Shown here one piece after another: positions 44,442 to 55,015 of a stretch of DNA of 64,000 bases (position 1 is the first letter of the stretch; each line of letters starts with the position of its first letter). The DNA lies in assembly GCF_016654115.1 (NCBI RefSeq), contig NZ_JAEQAZ010000011.1, positions 1-64,000 of the forward strand, in the 5' to 3' direction. The position numbers and the translations under genes are program-made. The notes beneath the pieces are model-generated. The model was given only the letters and a program-made list of their open reading frames with translations, had not been told where the DNA came from and did not search any database. This DNA comes from Streptomyces sp. MBT53 (GTDB lineage: Bacteria > Actinomycetota > Actinomycetes > Streptomycetales > Streptomycetaceae).

Positions 44442-45788
44442 ATGAAACGCACGGCAGTTGCCCTGTCCGCGGTCGCCCTGCTGCTGACCCTGTCCGGCTG
44501 CGGCGGCAGCGCGGAGGCCGGTAGCGGCTCCACGGTGACGATCACCGTCGGCTACCAGTCGAAGACCATCAACACCGTCACCGCGGGCACCCTTCTGCGC
44601 TCCCTCGGATACTTCGAGCAGCAGCTCGACGCCCTCCACGACGGCCACACCTACAAGGTCGACTGGCAGGACTACGCGACCGGCGCCCCCATCACCGCGC
44701 AGATGACCGCCGGGAAGATCGACATCGGCTCGATGGGCGACTTCCCGCTCCTCATCAACGCGGCCCGCGGCAAACAGCTCGGCCAGCCCACCCGGCTGGT
44801 CTCCGTCACCGGCTACAACCTGCGCGGCGGCCTCAACACCATCGTCACCGCGCCGAGTTCGCACCTCACCTCCCTCAAGGACCTCAAGGGCAAGAAGGTC
44901 TCCACGAGCGTCGGCTCCGCCGCCGACGGCACCCTCGTCCGCGCCCTGCAACGCGCCGGCATCGACCCCGACAAGGGCATCGAGAAGCTCAACCAGCAGC
45001 CCGCGGTGGGCGCTTCGGCCCTCACGGCGGGCAGCGCGGACGCACTCTCCCAGTTCGTCGCCTGGCCCGGCCTGCTCGCCTTCCAGGGCCGCGCGAAGGC
45101 CCTCTACGACGGTGCCCAACTGAACCTCCCCACCTTCCACGGCGTCACCGCCCGCGAGAACTTCGCGAAGCAACACCCCGCCGTGCTCGACGCGTTCCTC
45201 AAAGCCCAGGACCGGGCGACCGACTACCTCACCACCCACCCGGTGACGGCCGCCGAGAAGGTCGCCAAGGCCACCGGCCTGCCCGCCGAGGTCGTGTACC
45301 TCTACAACGGCGCCCACGGCATCGCCACCTTCGACCCGGCCCTCAAGCCCCAACTGGTCTCCGCCCTCAAGCAGGACGTCGCGGTCCTGAAGTCGGCGAA
45401 GCTCGTCGGGGACGTCGACGTCGACTCCTTCGTGGACGACCAGTACGTGAAGCAGGCCCTGGGCCCGACGGACTACGCCACACAACTCGCCGCGCAGCCG
45501 CCGACCGCCGCGAGCGAGGCCTGGCCCAAGGGCGCCGAGCAGACCGTCAGCTTCAAGTCCCCTGCGGAACTGCTGAGTTACGTCTCGGCGCACCGCACCG
45601 CCCTCCGCGCCGCCTACGTCCCCGACGCCACCACGGGCACGCTGTGGTTCGCGGACAAGGCGGTGTGGGTGAGCGACGGGTCGAAGGTGCTGCCGTTCGT
45701 CGCACCGGCGACCGCGCAGGCGTATGTCACCGCCCACGGGGGCGCCCGGGTCGTGACGTATGCCGAGGCTCTGGAGCAGGCGTCGTGA
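44442..45788 (+). CDS. ABC transporter substrate-binding lipoprotein, SsuA/TauA/NrtA-like
   Basis: A 448-residue lipoprotein. The signal peptide MKRTAVALSAVALLLTLSGC has its lipobox Cys at residue 20. The mature domain has the SsuA/TauA/NMT1-type pattern: VTITVGYQSKTINTVTAGTLLRSLGYFEQQ, AQMTAGKIDIGSMGDFPLLI, KDLKGKKVSTSVGSAADGTLVRALQRAG and ENFAKQHPAVLDAFLKAQDRAT. After about residue 330 there is a C-terminal extension of ~100 residues that most relatives lack. The family binds sulfonates, taurine, nitrate or pyrimidine precursors. The extension and the redox neighbours make the ligand uncertain. It starts 16 bp after the ferredoxin gene and overlaps the permease start. Confidence 0.9.
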   Translation: MKRTAVALSAVALLLTLSGCGGSAEAGSGSTVTITVGYQSKTINTVTAGTLLRSLGYFEQQLDALHDGHTYKVDWQDYATGAPITAQMTAGKIDIGSMGDFPLLINAARGKQLGQPTRLVSVTGYNLRGGLNTIVTAPSSHLTSLKDLKGKKVSTSVGSAADGTLVRALQRAGIDPDKGIEKLNQQPAVGASALTAGSADALSQFVAWPGLLAFQGRAKALYDGAQLNLPTFHGVTARENFAKQHPAVLDAFLKAQDRATDYLTTHPVTAAEKVAKATGLPAEVVYLYNGAHGIATFDPALKPQLVSALKQDVAVLKSAKLVGDVDVDSFVDDQYVKQALGPTDYATQLAAQPPTAASEAWPKGAEQTVSFKSPAELLSYVSAHRTALRAAYVPDATTGTLWFADKAVWVSDGSKVLPFVAPATAQAYVTAHGGARVVTYAEALEQAS

Positions 45789-46669
45789 CCCGGTATCCGG
45801 GGCGGGCGGGCCGCTCCGCGCTCCGGCTCGGCTCGCTGGCCGCCGCCCTCGGCATCTGGCAGTTGCTGACCAGCCTGAACGTCGACCTGTGGCTGCGTTT
45901 CTCGCAGTTCCCCACGGTCGCCGACGTGGCCCGCGCCTTCGCCGACCGGGTCACCGGCGACGACTACTGGACCGACCTCACCGACAGCCTCACCCGCATC
46001 CTCACCGGCTTCGCCCTGGCTGCTGTCCTGGGCGTGGCGGCGGGCGTGCTCGTGGCCCGCTCGCGCCTCGCCGAGGACCTGCTCGGCCCGCTCGTCGAGG
46101 TGCTGCGCCCGATCCCCGCGATCGCCCTGGTCCCCGTCGCGATCCTCCTGTTCCCCTCCAACGAACAGGGCATCGTCTTCATCACCTGCACGGCCGCCTT
46201 CTTCCCCGTCCTGGTCTCCACCCGCCACGCCGTCCGCGCGCTGACTCCCGTGTGGGAGGAGGCGGTTCGCACGATGGGCGGCGGCCGGTGGCGCGTCCTC
46301 TTCTCGGTGGTGCTGCCGGGCGCGCTGCCCGGCATCTTCGGCGGTCTGTCGGTCGGCATCGGCGTCTCGTGGATCTGTGTGATCTCCGCCGAGATGATCT
46401 CCGGCCAGTACGGAGTCGGTTACCGCACCTGGCAGGACTACACGGTCGTCGACTACCCGGGCGTCTTCGTCGGCATGGTCACGATCGGCCTGCTCGGCTG
46501 GCTCACGTCCACGGCCGTCGAACTCCTCGGCCGCCGCCTCACCCACTGGCTCCCGCGCACGTCGTACGTCCCGGTGAGCCGCGCCCCGCGCCGGACGAGC
46601 GGTACCGCACCTGCCGTACCGGCGACCGCCACACCCCAGGAGGGCGTGCCCCATGAACAGCTCGTCTGA
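45785..46669 (+). CDS. ABC transporter permease, SsuC/TauC-like
   Basis: A 294-residue inner-membrane permease with about six helices. The ATPase-contact loop reads EEAVRTMGGGRWRVLFSVVLPGALPGIFGGLSVGIGVSW, as in SsuC/TauC/NrtB permeases, and FPTVADVARAFADRV near the N-terminus is also family-like. The start is the GTG at 45785, which overlaps the binding-protein TGA (GTGA). The frame is open further upstream but is a shadow. The C-terminal ~35 residues after the last helix are hydrophilic and Pro/Thr/Ala-rich. It overlaps the ATPase gene by 17 nt, so the three ABC genes are tightly coupled. Confidence 0.92.
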   Translation: MTRYPGRAGRSALRLGSLAAALGIWQLLTSLNVDLWLRFSQFPTVADVARAFADRVTGDDYWTDLTDSLTRILTGFALAAVLGVAAGVLVARSRLAEDLLGPLVEVLRPIPAIALVPVAILLFPSNEQGIVFITCTAAFFPVLVSTRHAVRALTPVWEEAVRTMGGGRWRVLFSVVLPGALPGIFGGLSVGIGVSWICVISAEMISGQYGVGYRTWQDYTVVDYPGVFVGMVTIGLLGWLTSTAVELLGRRLTHWLPRTSYVPVSRAPRRTSGTAPAVPATATPQEGVPHEQLV

Positions 46670-47624
46670 GGTCAGGTCGCCTTCCGGGACGGATCCGCGG
46701 AGCAAGGTGCGGGCCGACTCCGAGAGCGAGGTGAGCGCCGGCTTCGGGGGCGAGGCAGCGTCCACCTCCGGGAGCACGCTGAGGACCGACTCCGGGAGCG
46801 AGGCAGCGTCCGCCTCCGGGAGCGAGGCGCCAACCGGCTCCGGGCCCGAGCTGAGGGCTGGCTCCGGCCGCGAGGTGACAGCCAACTCCCGTACCGGCGC
46901 AGCCCTTTCGCTGCGCTCCGCCGCCCTCGGCCGCCCCGGCGCCCCCGTCCTGGACGCCATCGACCTCGACGTCTCCCCCGGCGAGATCCTCACCGTCGTC
47001 GGCCCCTCCGGCTGTGGCAAGTCCACGCTGCTGCGCACGCTCGCCGGGCTGCTGTCGCCGCTCTCCGGTGAGGTCGCCCAGGACGGCCACCCGCTGACCG
47101 GTCCCGGTGCCGACCGTGCCCTGATCTTCCAGGACGACGCCCTCCTGCCCTGGCGCAGTCTGCGCGCCAACGTCGAACTCCCGCTGGCCATCAAGAAGTT
47201 GCCGCGCGCCGAGCGCAGGAACCAGGCGACCGCCTGGCTCGACCGGGTCGGACTCGCCGCGCAGGCACGGCAGTTGCCCCACCGCGTCTCCGGCGGACAG
47301 CGCCAGCGCGCACAACTGGCCCGCGCCCTCGCCGGAGCGCCCCGCGCCGTCCTCATGGACGAACCCTTCGGCGCCCTCGACGCCCAGACCCGCGCCGGGA
47401 TGCAGGACCTGCTGGTCGAGGTGTTGCGCGGCACGGGCGCGACCGTCGTCTTCGTCACCCACGACGTGGACGAGGCCCTGTACCTCGGCGACCGCGTCGC
47501 CCTCCTCGGCGCGGGCCGGCTCGTCGCCGTACGCGAGGTGCCGCGTCCACGGGACCGTGCCGCGCACGACGATCCCGCGCGCGTGGCGCTGCGCCGCGAC
47601 GTCCTGACCTCGCTCGGTTCCTGA
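46653..47624 (+). CDS. ABC transporter ATP-binding protein, SsuB/TauB-like, with repetitive N-terminal extension
   Basis: A 323-residue ABC ATPase. The canonical domain begins only at about residue 83 (AALSLRSAALGRPGAPVL). Walker A is GPSGCGKST, the Q-loop FQDDALLPWRSLRANVELPL, the signature VSGGQRQRAQLARAL, Walker B AVLMDEPFGALD and the H-loop VTHDVDEAL. The QDDALLPW form is typical of SsuB/TauB/NrtD. Residues 1-82 are Ser/Gly/Glu/Ala-rich with repeated SGSE and SGSEAAS units, and relatives lack this. A later start is possible, but the next Met or Val start with a ribosome site is not evident, and the ATG at 46653 is coupled to the permease end. It powers the importer of this operon. Confidence 0.9.
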   Translation: MNSSSEVRSPSGTDPRSKVRADSESEVSAGFGGEAASTSGSTLRTDSGSEAASASGSEAPTGSGPELRAGSGREVTANSRTGAALSLRSAALGRPGAPVLDAIDLDVSPGEILTVVGPSGCGKSTLLRTLAGLLSPLSGEVAQDGHPLTGPGADRALIFQDDALLPWRSLRANVELPLAIKKLPRAERRNQATAWLDRVGLAAQARQLPHRVSGGQRQRAQLARALAGAPRAVLMDEPFGALDAQTRAGMQDLLVEVLRGTGATVVFVTHDVDEALYLGDRVALLGAGRLVAVREVPRPRDRAAHDDPARVALRRDVLTSLGS

Positions 47625-47635
47625 AAGGCCCCCTG

Positions 47636-50440
47636 GTGACCACCTCCGTGCACACGCCCCTGGAGATCCCCTCGCTCGCCGAGGCCGAAGAGCTGACCTG
47701 CGACGTCCTGGTCATCGGCGGCGGTACGGCCGGCACCATGGCGGCCCTGACCGCCGCCGAGCACGGCGCGAACGTCCTCCTCCTGGAGAAGGCGCACGTC
47801 CGCCACTCCGGCGCGCTCGCCATGGGCATGGACGGCGTCAACAACGCGGTCATCCCCGGCCGCGCCGAGCCCGACGACTACGTCGCCGAGATCACCCGCG
47901 CCAACGACGGCATCGTCGACCAGTCCACCGTCCGCCAGACCGCCACCCGCGGCTTCGCGATGGTGCAGCGCCTGGAGTCGTACGGCGTGAAGTTCGAGAA
48001 GGACGAGCACGGCGAGTACGCGGTCCGCCAGGTCCACCGCTCCGGCTCGTACGTGCTGCCGATGCCGGAGGGCAAGGACGTCAAGAAGGTCCTGTACCGG
48101 CAACTGCGGCGGCGCGAGATGCGGGAGCGGATCCGCATCGAGAACCGGGTGATGCCGGTGCGCGTACTCACCGCCGGGGGGCGCGCGGTGGGCGCGGCGG
48201 GCTTCAACACCCGTACCGGCGGCTTCGTCTCGGTCCGCGCGGGCGCCGTGATCCTCGCGACCGGCGCCTGCGGCCGGCTCGGTCTGCCCGCCTCCGGCTA
48301 CCTGTACGGCACGTACGAGAACCCGACGAACGCGGGCGACGGCTACGCGATGGCGTACCACGCGGGCGCCGAACTCACCGGCATCGAGTGCTTCCAGATC
48401 AACCCGCTGATCAAGGACTACAACGGCCCCGCCTGCGCCTACGTCGCCAACCCCTTCGGCGGCTACCAGGTCAACCGGCACGGCGAACGCTTCGTCGACT
48501 CCGACTACTGGTCCGGCCAGATGATGGCCGAGTTCGCGGCGGAGGTGGCGAGCGACCGCGGGCCCGTGTACCTGAAGCTGAGCCACCTCCCGGAGGAGTC
48601 GATCTCCGCCCTGGAGTCGATCCTGCACTCCACGGAACGGCCCACCCGGGGCACCTTCCACGAAGGCCGCGGCCACGACTACCGCACCCACGACGTCGAG
48701 ATGCACATCTCCGAGATCGGCCTGTGCGGCGGCCATTCGGCCTCGGGCGTACGGGTCGACGACCACGCCCGTACGACCGTCCCCCGCCTGTACGCCGCCG
48801 GCGACCTCGCCTGCGTCCCGCACAACTACATGATCGGCGCGTTCGTCTTCGGCGACCTCGCGGGCGCTGACGCGGCCCAATACACCGCGTACGAGGGCGA
48901 GTTGCCGCTTTCCCAGCTCCGTGACGCGCACGAGCTGATCTACCGTCCGCTGCGCAACCCGGACGGCGCGCCGCAGCCCCAGGTCGAGTACAAACTGCGC
49001 CGCTTCGTGAACGACTACGTGGCCCCGCCGAAGTCCGGCGCCCGGCTGTCGCTCGCCCTGGAGGCGTTCGAGCGGATGCGCGCGGACATCGCCGAGATGG
49101 GCGCCCGCACCCCGCACGAACTGATGCGCTGCGCCGAGGTCTCCTTCATCCGCGACTGCGCGGAGATGGCCGCGCGCGCCTCCCTGGCCCGCACGGAGTC
49201 CCGCTGGGGCCTCTACCACGACCGCCTCGACCATCCGGCTCGCGACGACGTCTCCTGGTTCCACCACCTCGACCTGCACAAGTCCCCCTCCGGTGCGATG
49301 GAGTTCACGGCCCGACCCGTGGCCCCCTACCTGGTCCCGATCGAGGAGTTCACCCCGACCGGCGGTCCCTCCCGCCGACTCGGCGAGGTCCATCCGGAGA
49401 ACGTGGCGACGGCGGGCTCCCGCGACACGGCTCCGCTGGTGTCCCCGACGGAGCCGTCGGAGGAGCGGGGCACGGACATCCCCACGATCACAACTCCCGC
49501 CCCCGGTACGGCTACTGCTCCGGGCCGGTCCTCCTCCCGTCTCCTCGAACTCGTCGCCCTCGCCGAGGAAGAGCCCGAACTCGACGCCCTGCGCCCCTAC
49601 TTGACCGACCCGGCCTCGTCCGTCCGCCGCGAGGCGGTCACCGTCCTGACGGAGACCCTCCCGCCCGGCACTGGCCCCGCCCTCGCCGAGGCCCTCCGCG
49701 ACCCCGCCGCCGAGGTCCGCACGGCCGCTGCGGCCTCTCTGCGCGAACTCGTCGAGACACTGCCCCCTTCCCCCGCCCTCCGCGACGGTCTCGCCGGTGC
49801 CCTGGCCGAGCCCGACCCGGTCGTCCGCGCCGCGGCCCTTGACGTCCTGCGCGCGCTGCGCCTCGGCGACGCGGACCTGTTCGCCCGCTCCTTGACCGAC
49901 CCCGACACCGCCGTCCGCATCGAGGCCGTCCGCGCCCTCGTCTCGGTCGACGCCATCGGCGAGCTGGCCCACGCGGCACCGTCGGACCCGTCCCGTGAGG
50001 TCCGCGTCACCTTCGCCAAGGCGCTGGGGACGGTGGCGGCAGGACACCTGGGTGACCTCTCAGAGGCCGCGTCCGACACGGGCGCCGAATCCGCTCTCGC
50101 CGCCCTCACCGACGACCCCGACGCCCTGGTCCGCGCCGCCGCCTACGGTGCCCTGGGCACCACCGGCTGCCCGGCCCCCCTCGCGATCGGTGCCGTCGCC
50201 GCCCTGGCCGACCCGGCCTGGCAGGTCCGGGCCGGCGCCGCCACCGCGCTGTCCGCCGCCGACCCCGACACCGCGGTCCCCGCCCTGGCCAAGGCGCTGG
50301 CCGACCCGAACGCCGACGTACGCAAGGCGGCCGTCCTCGCGCTGACCCGGCACCGCACCACCGACGCCCGCGCGGCCCTCGCCACGGCGACCGCCGACTC
50401 GGACGCGGACGTCAGGGCGTACGCGACCCGCGCGCTGTAG
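47636..50440 (+). CDS. AprA/FrdA-like FAD flavoprotein fused to C-terminal HEAT repeats
   Basis: A 934-residue fusion. Residues ~20-585 form a flavoprotein of the fumarate reductase/succinate dehydrogenase/adenylylsulfate reductase superfamily. The FAD motif is VLVIGGGTAGTMAALTAAEHG (24-44), with LEKAHVRHSGALAMGMDG as the flavin-attachment-type region, AVILATGACGRL (204-215) and the second FAD site PRLYAAGDLACVPHNYMIGAFVFGDLAG (383-410). Residues 585-632 are a Pro/Thr-rich linker. Residues ~633-934 are about nine HEAT/PBS-lyase-type helical repeats (for example DPAWQVRAGAATALSAADPDTAVPALAKALADPNADVRKAAVLAL). No signal peptide, so it is cytoplasmic. The GTG at 47636 is 11 bp after the ATPase gene. 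The ferredoxin at 44199 is the likely electron partner. The substrate is unknown. APS reductase activity is possible but not shown. Confidence 0.92.
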   Translation: MTTSVHTPLEIPSLAEAEELTCDVLVIGGGTAGTMAALTAAEHGANVLLLEKAHVRHSGALAMGMDGVNNAVIPGRAEPDDYVAEITRANDGIVDQSTVRQTATRGFAMVQRLESYGVKFEKDEHGEYAVRQVHRSGSYVLPMPEGKDVKKVLYRQLRRREMRERIRIENRVMPVRVLTAGGRAVGAAGFNTRTGGFVSVRAGAVILATGACGRLGLPASGYLYGTYENPTNAGDGYAMAYHAGAELTGIECFQINPLIKDYNGPACAYVANPFGGYQVNRHGERFVDSDYWSGQMMAEFAAEVASDRGPVYLKLSHLPEESISALESILHSTERPTRGTFHEGRGHDYRTHDVEMHISEIGLCGGHSASGVRVDDHARTTVPRLYAAGDLACVPHNYMIGAFVFGDLAGADAAQYTAYEGELPLSQLRDAHELIYRPLRNPDGAPQPQVEYKLRRFVNDYVAPPKSGARLSLALEAFERMRADIAEMGARTPHELMRCAEVSFIRDCAEMAARASLARTESRWGLYHDRLDHPARDDVSWFHHLDLHKSPSGAMEFTARPVAPYLVPIEEFTPTGGPSRRLGEVHPENVATAGSRDTAPLVSPTEPSEERGTDIPTITTPAPGTATAPGRSSSRLLELVALAEEEPELDALRPYLTDPASSVRREAVTVLTETLPPGTGPALAEALRDPAAEVRTAAAASLRELVETLPPSPALRDGLAGALAEPDPVVRAAALDVLRALRLGDADLFARSLTDPDTAVRIEAVRALVSVDAIGELAHAAPSDPSREVRVTFAKALGTVAAGHLGDLSEAASDTGAESALAALTDDPDALVRAAAYGALGTTGCPAPLAIGAVAALADPAWQVRAGAATALSAADPDTAVPALAKALADPNADVRKAAVLALTRHRTTDARAALATATADSDADVRAYATRAL

Positions 50441-50479
50441 CGGCCGCCCCTACATGCCGGTCCCCTATATGCCGGTCTC

Positions 50480-52525
<2,046 letters not shown>

Positions 52526-52769
52526 CGCTCGTCCCCCGTACGTCGTCCCTCGACCACTGCGTCCACGATAGGGCTCCGCGCTGACAGCGTCGGAGTTATC
52601 CACAGGCCGGTGGCGGTGACCGGGTGTGGTCAGTCGAATGGCTCCCGTCACATGGCGCGACCACTGCGGCCGGAACATGCTGCTCGGGCGGGCCTGGGGA
52701 GGTCCGCCACGCCACCGAACGGACGGCGCGCCGTGCGCGGGCGCCTCCCGAAGTCCAAGGAGCCCCACC

Positions 52770-53291
52770 ATGTCCTCTCGGTCCCTGCAGGGCGCCGTCA
52801 AGACCGCCGTCGCGGTGGCGACGGCCGCGGCCTTCGCGCTGACCGCCGCCCCGGCCCACGCCGCGTCCGACGACCCCGACCCGTCCGTGTGGACCACGCT
52901 GAGCAAGACGTACCAGGCCACCTCGAAGTACGGGTACGAGGCGTTCGCCGCGGGCGGCGGCTACGCACGTACCGACACCTGTGTCTCCGACCCGACCGAG
53001 GGCGGCATGGGCTACCACTACGTCAACTACAAGAACATCGATTCACTCGATCCGGCGAAACCGGCGGCTCTGCTGTACGCGGACGGGTCCGACTTCGTCG
53101 AGGGGCGCCGGCTGGTCGCGGTCGAGTGGGTGGTGAAGGACTCGGGGCAGGCGGCGCCGACACTGTTCGGGCAGACCTTCCAGAAGGACCAACTCCCGGG
53201 CTACTTCACCCTCCACGCCTGGATCTACAAGCCCAATCCCAAGGGCCTGTTCGCCCCCTGGAACCCCGAGGTCGTCTGCCCGAAGGCCTGA
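52770..53291 (+). CDS. secreted hypothetical protein
   Basis: A 173-residue exported protein. The signal peptide ([26 protein letters not shown]) is probably cut after AHA at about residue 32. The mature part starts [28 protein letters not shown] and contains [38 protein letters not shown] and a final [11 protein letters not shown]. The two cysteines may form a disulfide. I recall similar short Streptomyces proteins with a GMGYHY motif, but no function is known. The ATG at 52770 has AAGGAG 7 nt upstream. A clear terminator follows. It is divergent from recQ and convergent with nuoN. Confidence 0.85.
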   Translation: MSSRSLQGAVKTAVAVATAAAFALTAAPAHAASDDPDPSVWTTLSKTYQATSKYGYEAFAAGGGYARTDTCVSDPTEGGMGYHYVNYKNIDSLDPAKPAALLYADGSDFVEGRRLVAVEWVVKDSGQAAPTLFGQTFQKDQLPGYFTLHAWIYKPNPKGLFAPWNPEVVCPKA

Positions 53292-53307
53292 CCGACCGCA
53301 CGCGCAC

Positions 53308-53344
53308 GAAGGCCCCGGCCCCCGCGAGGGGAACCGGGGCCTTC
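53308..53344. terminator. bidirectional hairpin terminator before nuoN
   Basis: A perfect 11-bp inverted repeat, GAAGGCCCCGG (53308-53318) and CCGGGGCCTTC (53334-53344), with a 15-nt loop, between the secreted protein stop and the end of nuoN. It should end both transcripts, including the long nuo operon. Confidence 0.85.
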
Positions 53345-53359
53345 GGCCCGTACTCGGCG

Positions 53360-55015
53360 TCAGCGGGCGAAGACCCCCGCCTGGTTCGCCAGGTCCAGGA
53401 AGTACTGCGGGGCCACACCGAGGACGAGCGTGACCGCCACGCCGATCCCGATCGTCGCCATGGTCAGCGGGGACGGGACCGCGACGGTGGGGCCGTCGGG
53501 CCGCGGCTCGCTGAAGAACATGAGCACGATCACGCGGATGTAGAAGAACGCCGCGATGGCGGAGGAGAGCACACCGACCACGACCAGCGGGGCCGCGCCA
53601 CCGGCCGCCGCCGCCTTGAACACGGCGAACTTCCCGGCGAAGCCGGCCGTCAGCGGAATGCCCGCGAAGGACAGCAGGAACACCGCGAAGACGGCCGCGA
53701 CCAGCGGCGACCTGCGCCCGAGCCCCGCCCACTTCGACAGGTGCGTCGCCTCGCCGCCCGCGTCCCGTACGAGGGTGACGACCGCGAAGGCACCGATCGT
53801 CACGAACGAGTACGCGCCCAGGTAGAAGAGCACGGACGAGACGCCGTCCCGGGTGGTCGCGATGACACCCGCGAGGATGAAGCCCGCGTGCGCGATCGAC
53901 GAGTACGCCAGGAGCCGCTTGATGTCGGTCTGGGTGATCGCGACGATCGCGCCGCCCAGCATCGTGATGATCGCGACGCCCCACATGACGGGCCGCCAGT
54001 CCCAGCGCAGGCCCGGCAGCACGACGTAGAGGAGCCGGAGCAGCGCTCCGAAGGCGGCCACCTTGGTGGCGGCGGCCATGAAGCCGGTGACCGGGGTCGG
54101 CGCGCCCTGGTAGACGTCGGGCGTCCACATGTGGAACGGCACCGCGCCCACCTTGAACAGCAGCCCCATGACGATCATCGCGCCGCCGATGAGCAGCAGC
54201 GCGTCGTTGCCCATGGTGTCCGCGAGGGCGGGGTTGATGTTGGTGATGGAGCCGTCGACGACCTGCGCGATCGTGGCGTACGACATCGAGCCCGCGTAGC
54301 CGTAGAGGAGCGCGATGCCGAAGAGGGTGAACGCGGAGGCGAAGGCGCCGAGGAGGAAGTACTTGACCGCGGCCTCCTGCGACAGGAGCCGCTTGCGGCG
54401 GGCCAGGGCGCACAGGAGGTAGAGCGGGAGGGAGAAGACCTCCAGGGCCACGAACAGGGTCAACAGGTCGTTGGCGGACGGGAAGACGAGCATTCCGGAG
54501 ACCGCGAAGAGCAGGAGCGGGAAGACCTCCGTGGTGGTGAACCCGGCCTTGACGGCGGCCTTCTCGCTGTCGCTGCCGGGCACGGACGCGCCCTGCGCGG
54601 CGAAGGAGTCGACGCGGTTGCCGTGCGCCTCGGGGTCGAGGCGCCGCTCGGCGAAGGTGAACAGGCCGACGAGGCCGGACAGCAGGATCACGCCCTGGAG
54701 GAACAGGGACGGTCCGTCGACCGCGATCGCGCCCATGGCCGCGATGTGCGCCTTGGTGGTGCCGTATCCGTCCGCCGCGAGTGCCACGACCGCCGCGAAG
54801 GCGGCGCAGAGGGCTACGACGGAGACGAACACCTGGGCGTAGTAACGGGACTTGCGCGGGACGAACGCCTCGACCAGTACCCCGATGAGCGCCGCGCCGA
54901 GGATGATCAAGGTGGGCGACAATTGCCCGTACTCGATCTTCGGTGTGGGGATCTTCGAGATCGGGTCCGCGCCTGCCGCCGTTGTCCACAGGCTGTGGAC
55001 GGCTGTTGCGCTCAC
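53360..55015 (-). CDS. nuoN: NADH-quinone oxidoreductase subunit N
   Basis: A 551-residue antiporter-like proton-pumping membrane subunit of complex I, about 14 helices. Conserved segments are ALEVFSLPLYLLCALARRKRLLSQEAAVKYFLLGAFASAFTLFG, with the channel Glu and Lys, and FKVGAVPFHMWTPDVYQGAPTPVTGFMAAATKVAAFGALLR. The start is the GTG at 55015, which overlaps the nuoM stop by four bases. It is the last gene of the main nuo operon, followed by a terminator at 53308. A hydrophilic loop at about 115-155 (GNRVDSFAAQGASVPGSDSEKAAV) is longer than in E. coli. Confidence 0.96.
   Translation of the reverse strand: MSATAVHSLWTTAAGADPISKIPTPKIEYGQLSPTLIILGAALIGVLVEAFVPRKSRYYAQVFVSVVALCAAFAAVVALAADGYGTTKAHIAAMGAIAVDGPSLFLQGVILLSGLVGLFTFAERRLDPEAHGNRVDSFAAQGASVPGSDSEKAAVKAGFTTTEVFPLLLFAVSGMLVFPSANDLLTLFVALEVFSLPLYLLCALARRKRLLSQEAAVKYFLLGAFASAFTLFGIALLYGYAGSMSYATIAQVVDGSITNINPALADTMGNDALLLIGGAMIVMGLLFKVGAVPFHMWTPDVYQGAPTPVTGFMAAATKVAAFGALLRLLYVVLPGLRWDWRPVMWGVAIITMLGGAIVAITQTDIKRLLAYSSIAHAGFILAGVIATTRDGVSSVLFYLGAYSFVTIGAFAVVTLVRDAGGEATHLSKWAGLGRRSPLVAAVFAVFLLSFAGIPLTAGFAGKFAVFKAAAAGGAAPLVVVGVLSSAIAAFFYIRVIVLMFFSEPRPDGPTVAVPSPLTMATIGIGVAVTLVLGVAPQYFLDLANQAGVFAR

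Noticed and set aside
40713-45737. Minus-strand open frame of 1674 codons
   Set aside because: It runs antisense through fumarylacetoacetase, the M56 peptidase, GntR, the ferredoxin and the binding protein, all of which have clear motifs on the plus strand.
45614-50047. Minus-strand open frame of 1477 codons opposite the ABC and flavoprotein genes
   Set aside because: It is a third-position GC shadow of well-recognised plus-strand genes. The translation is Gly/Arg/Asp-rich without domains.
47636-50440. Succinate dehydrogenase or fumarate reductase of central metabolism
   Set aside because: No membrane anchor or SdhB-type subunit genes are present. The partner is a short two-cluster ferredoxin and an importer, so a central-metabolism role is unlikely.
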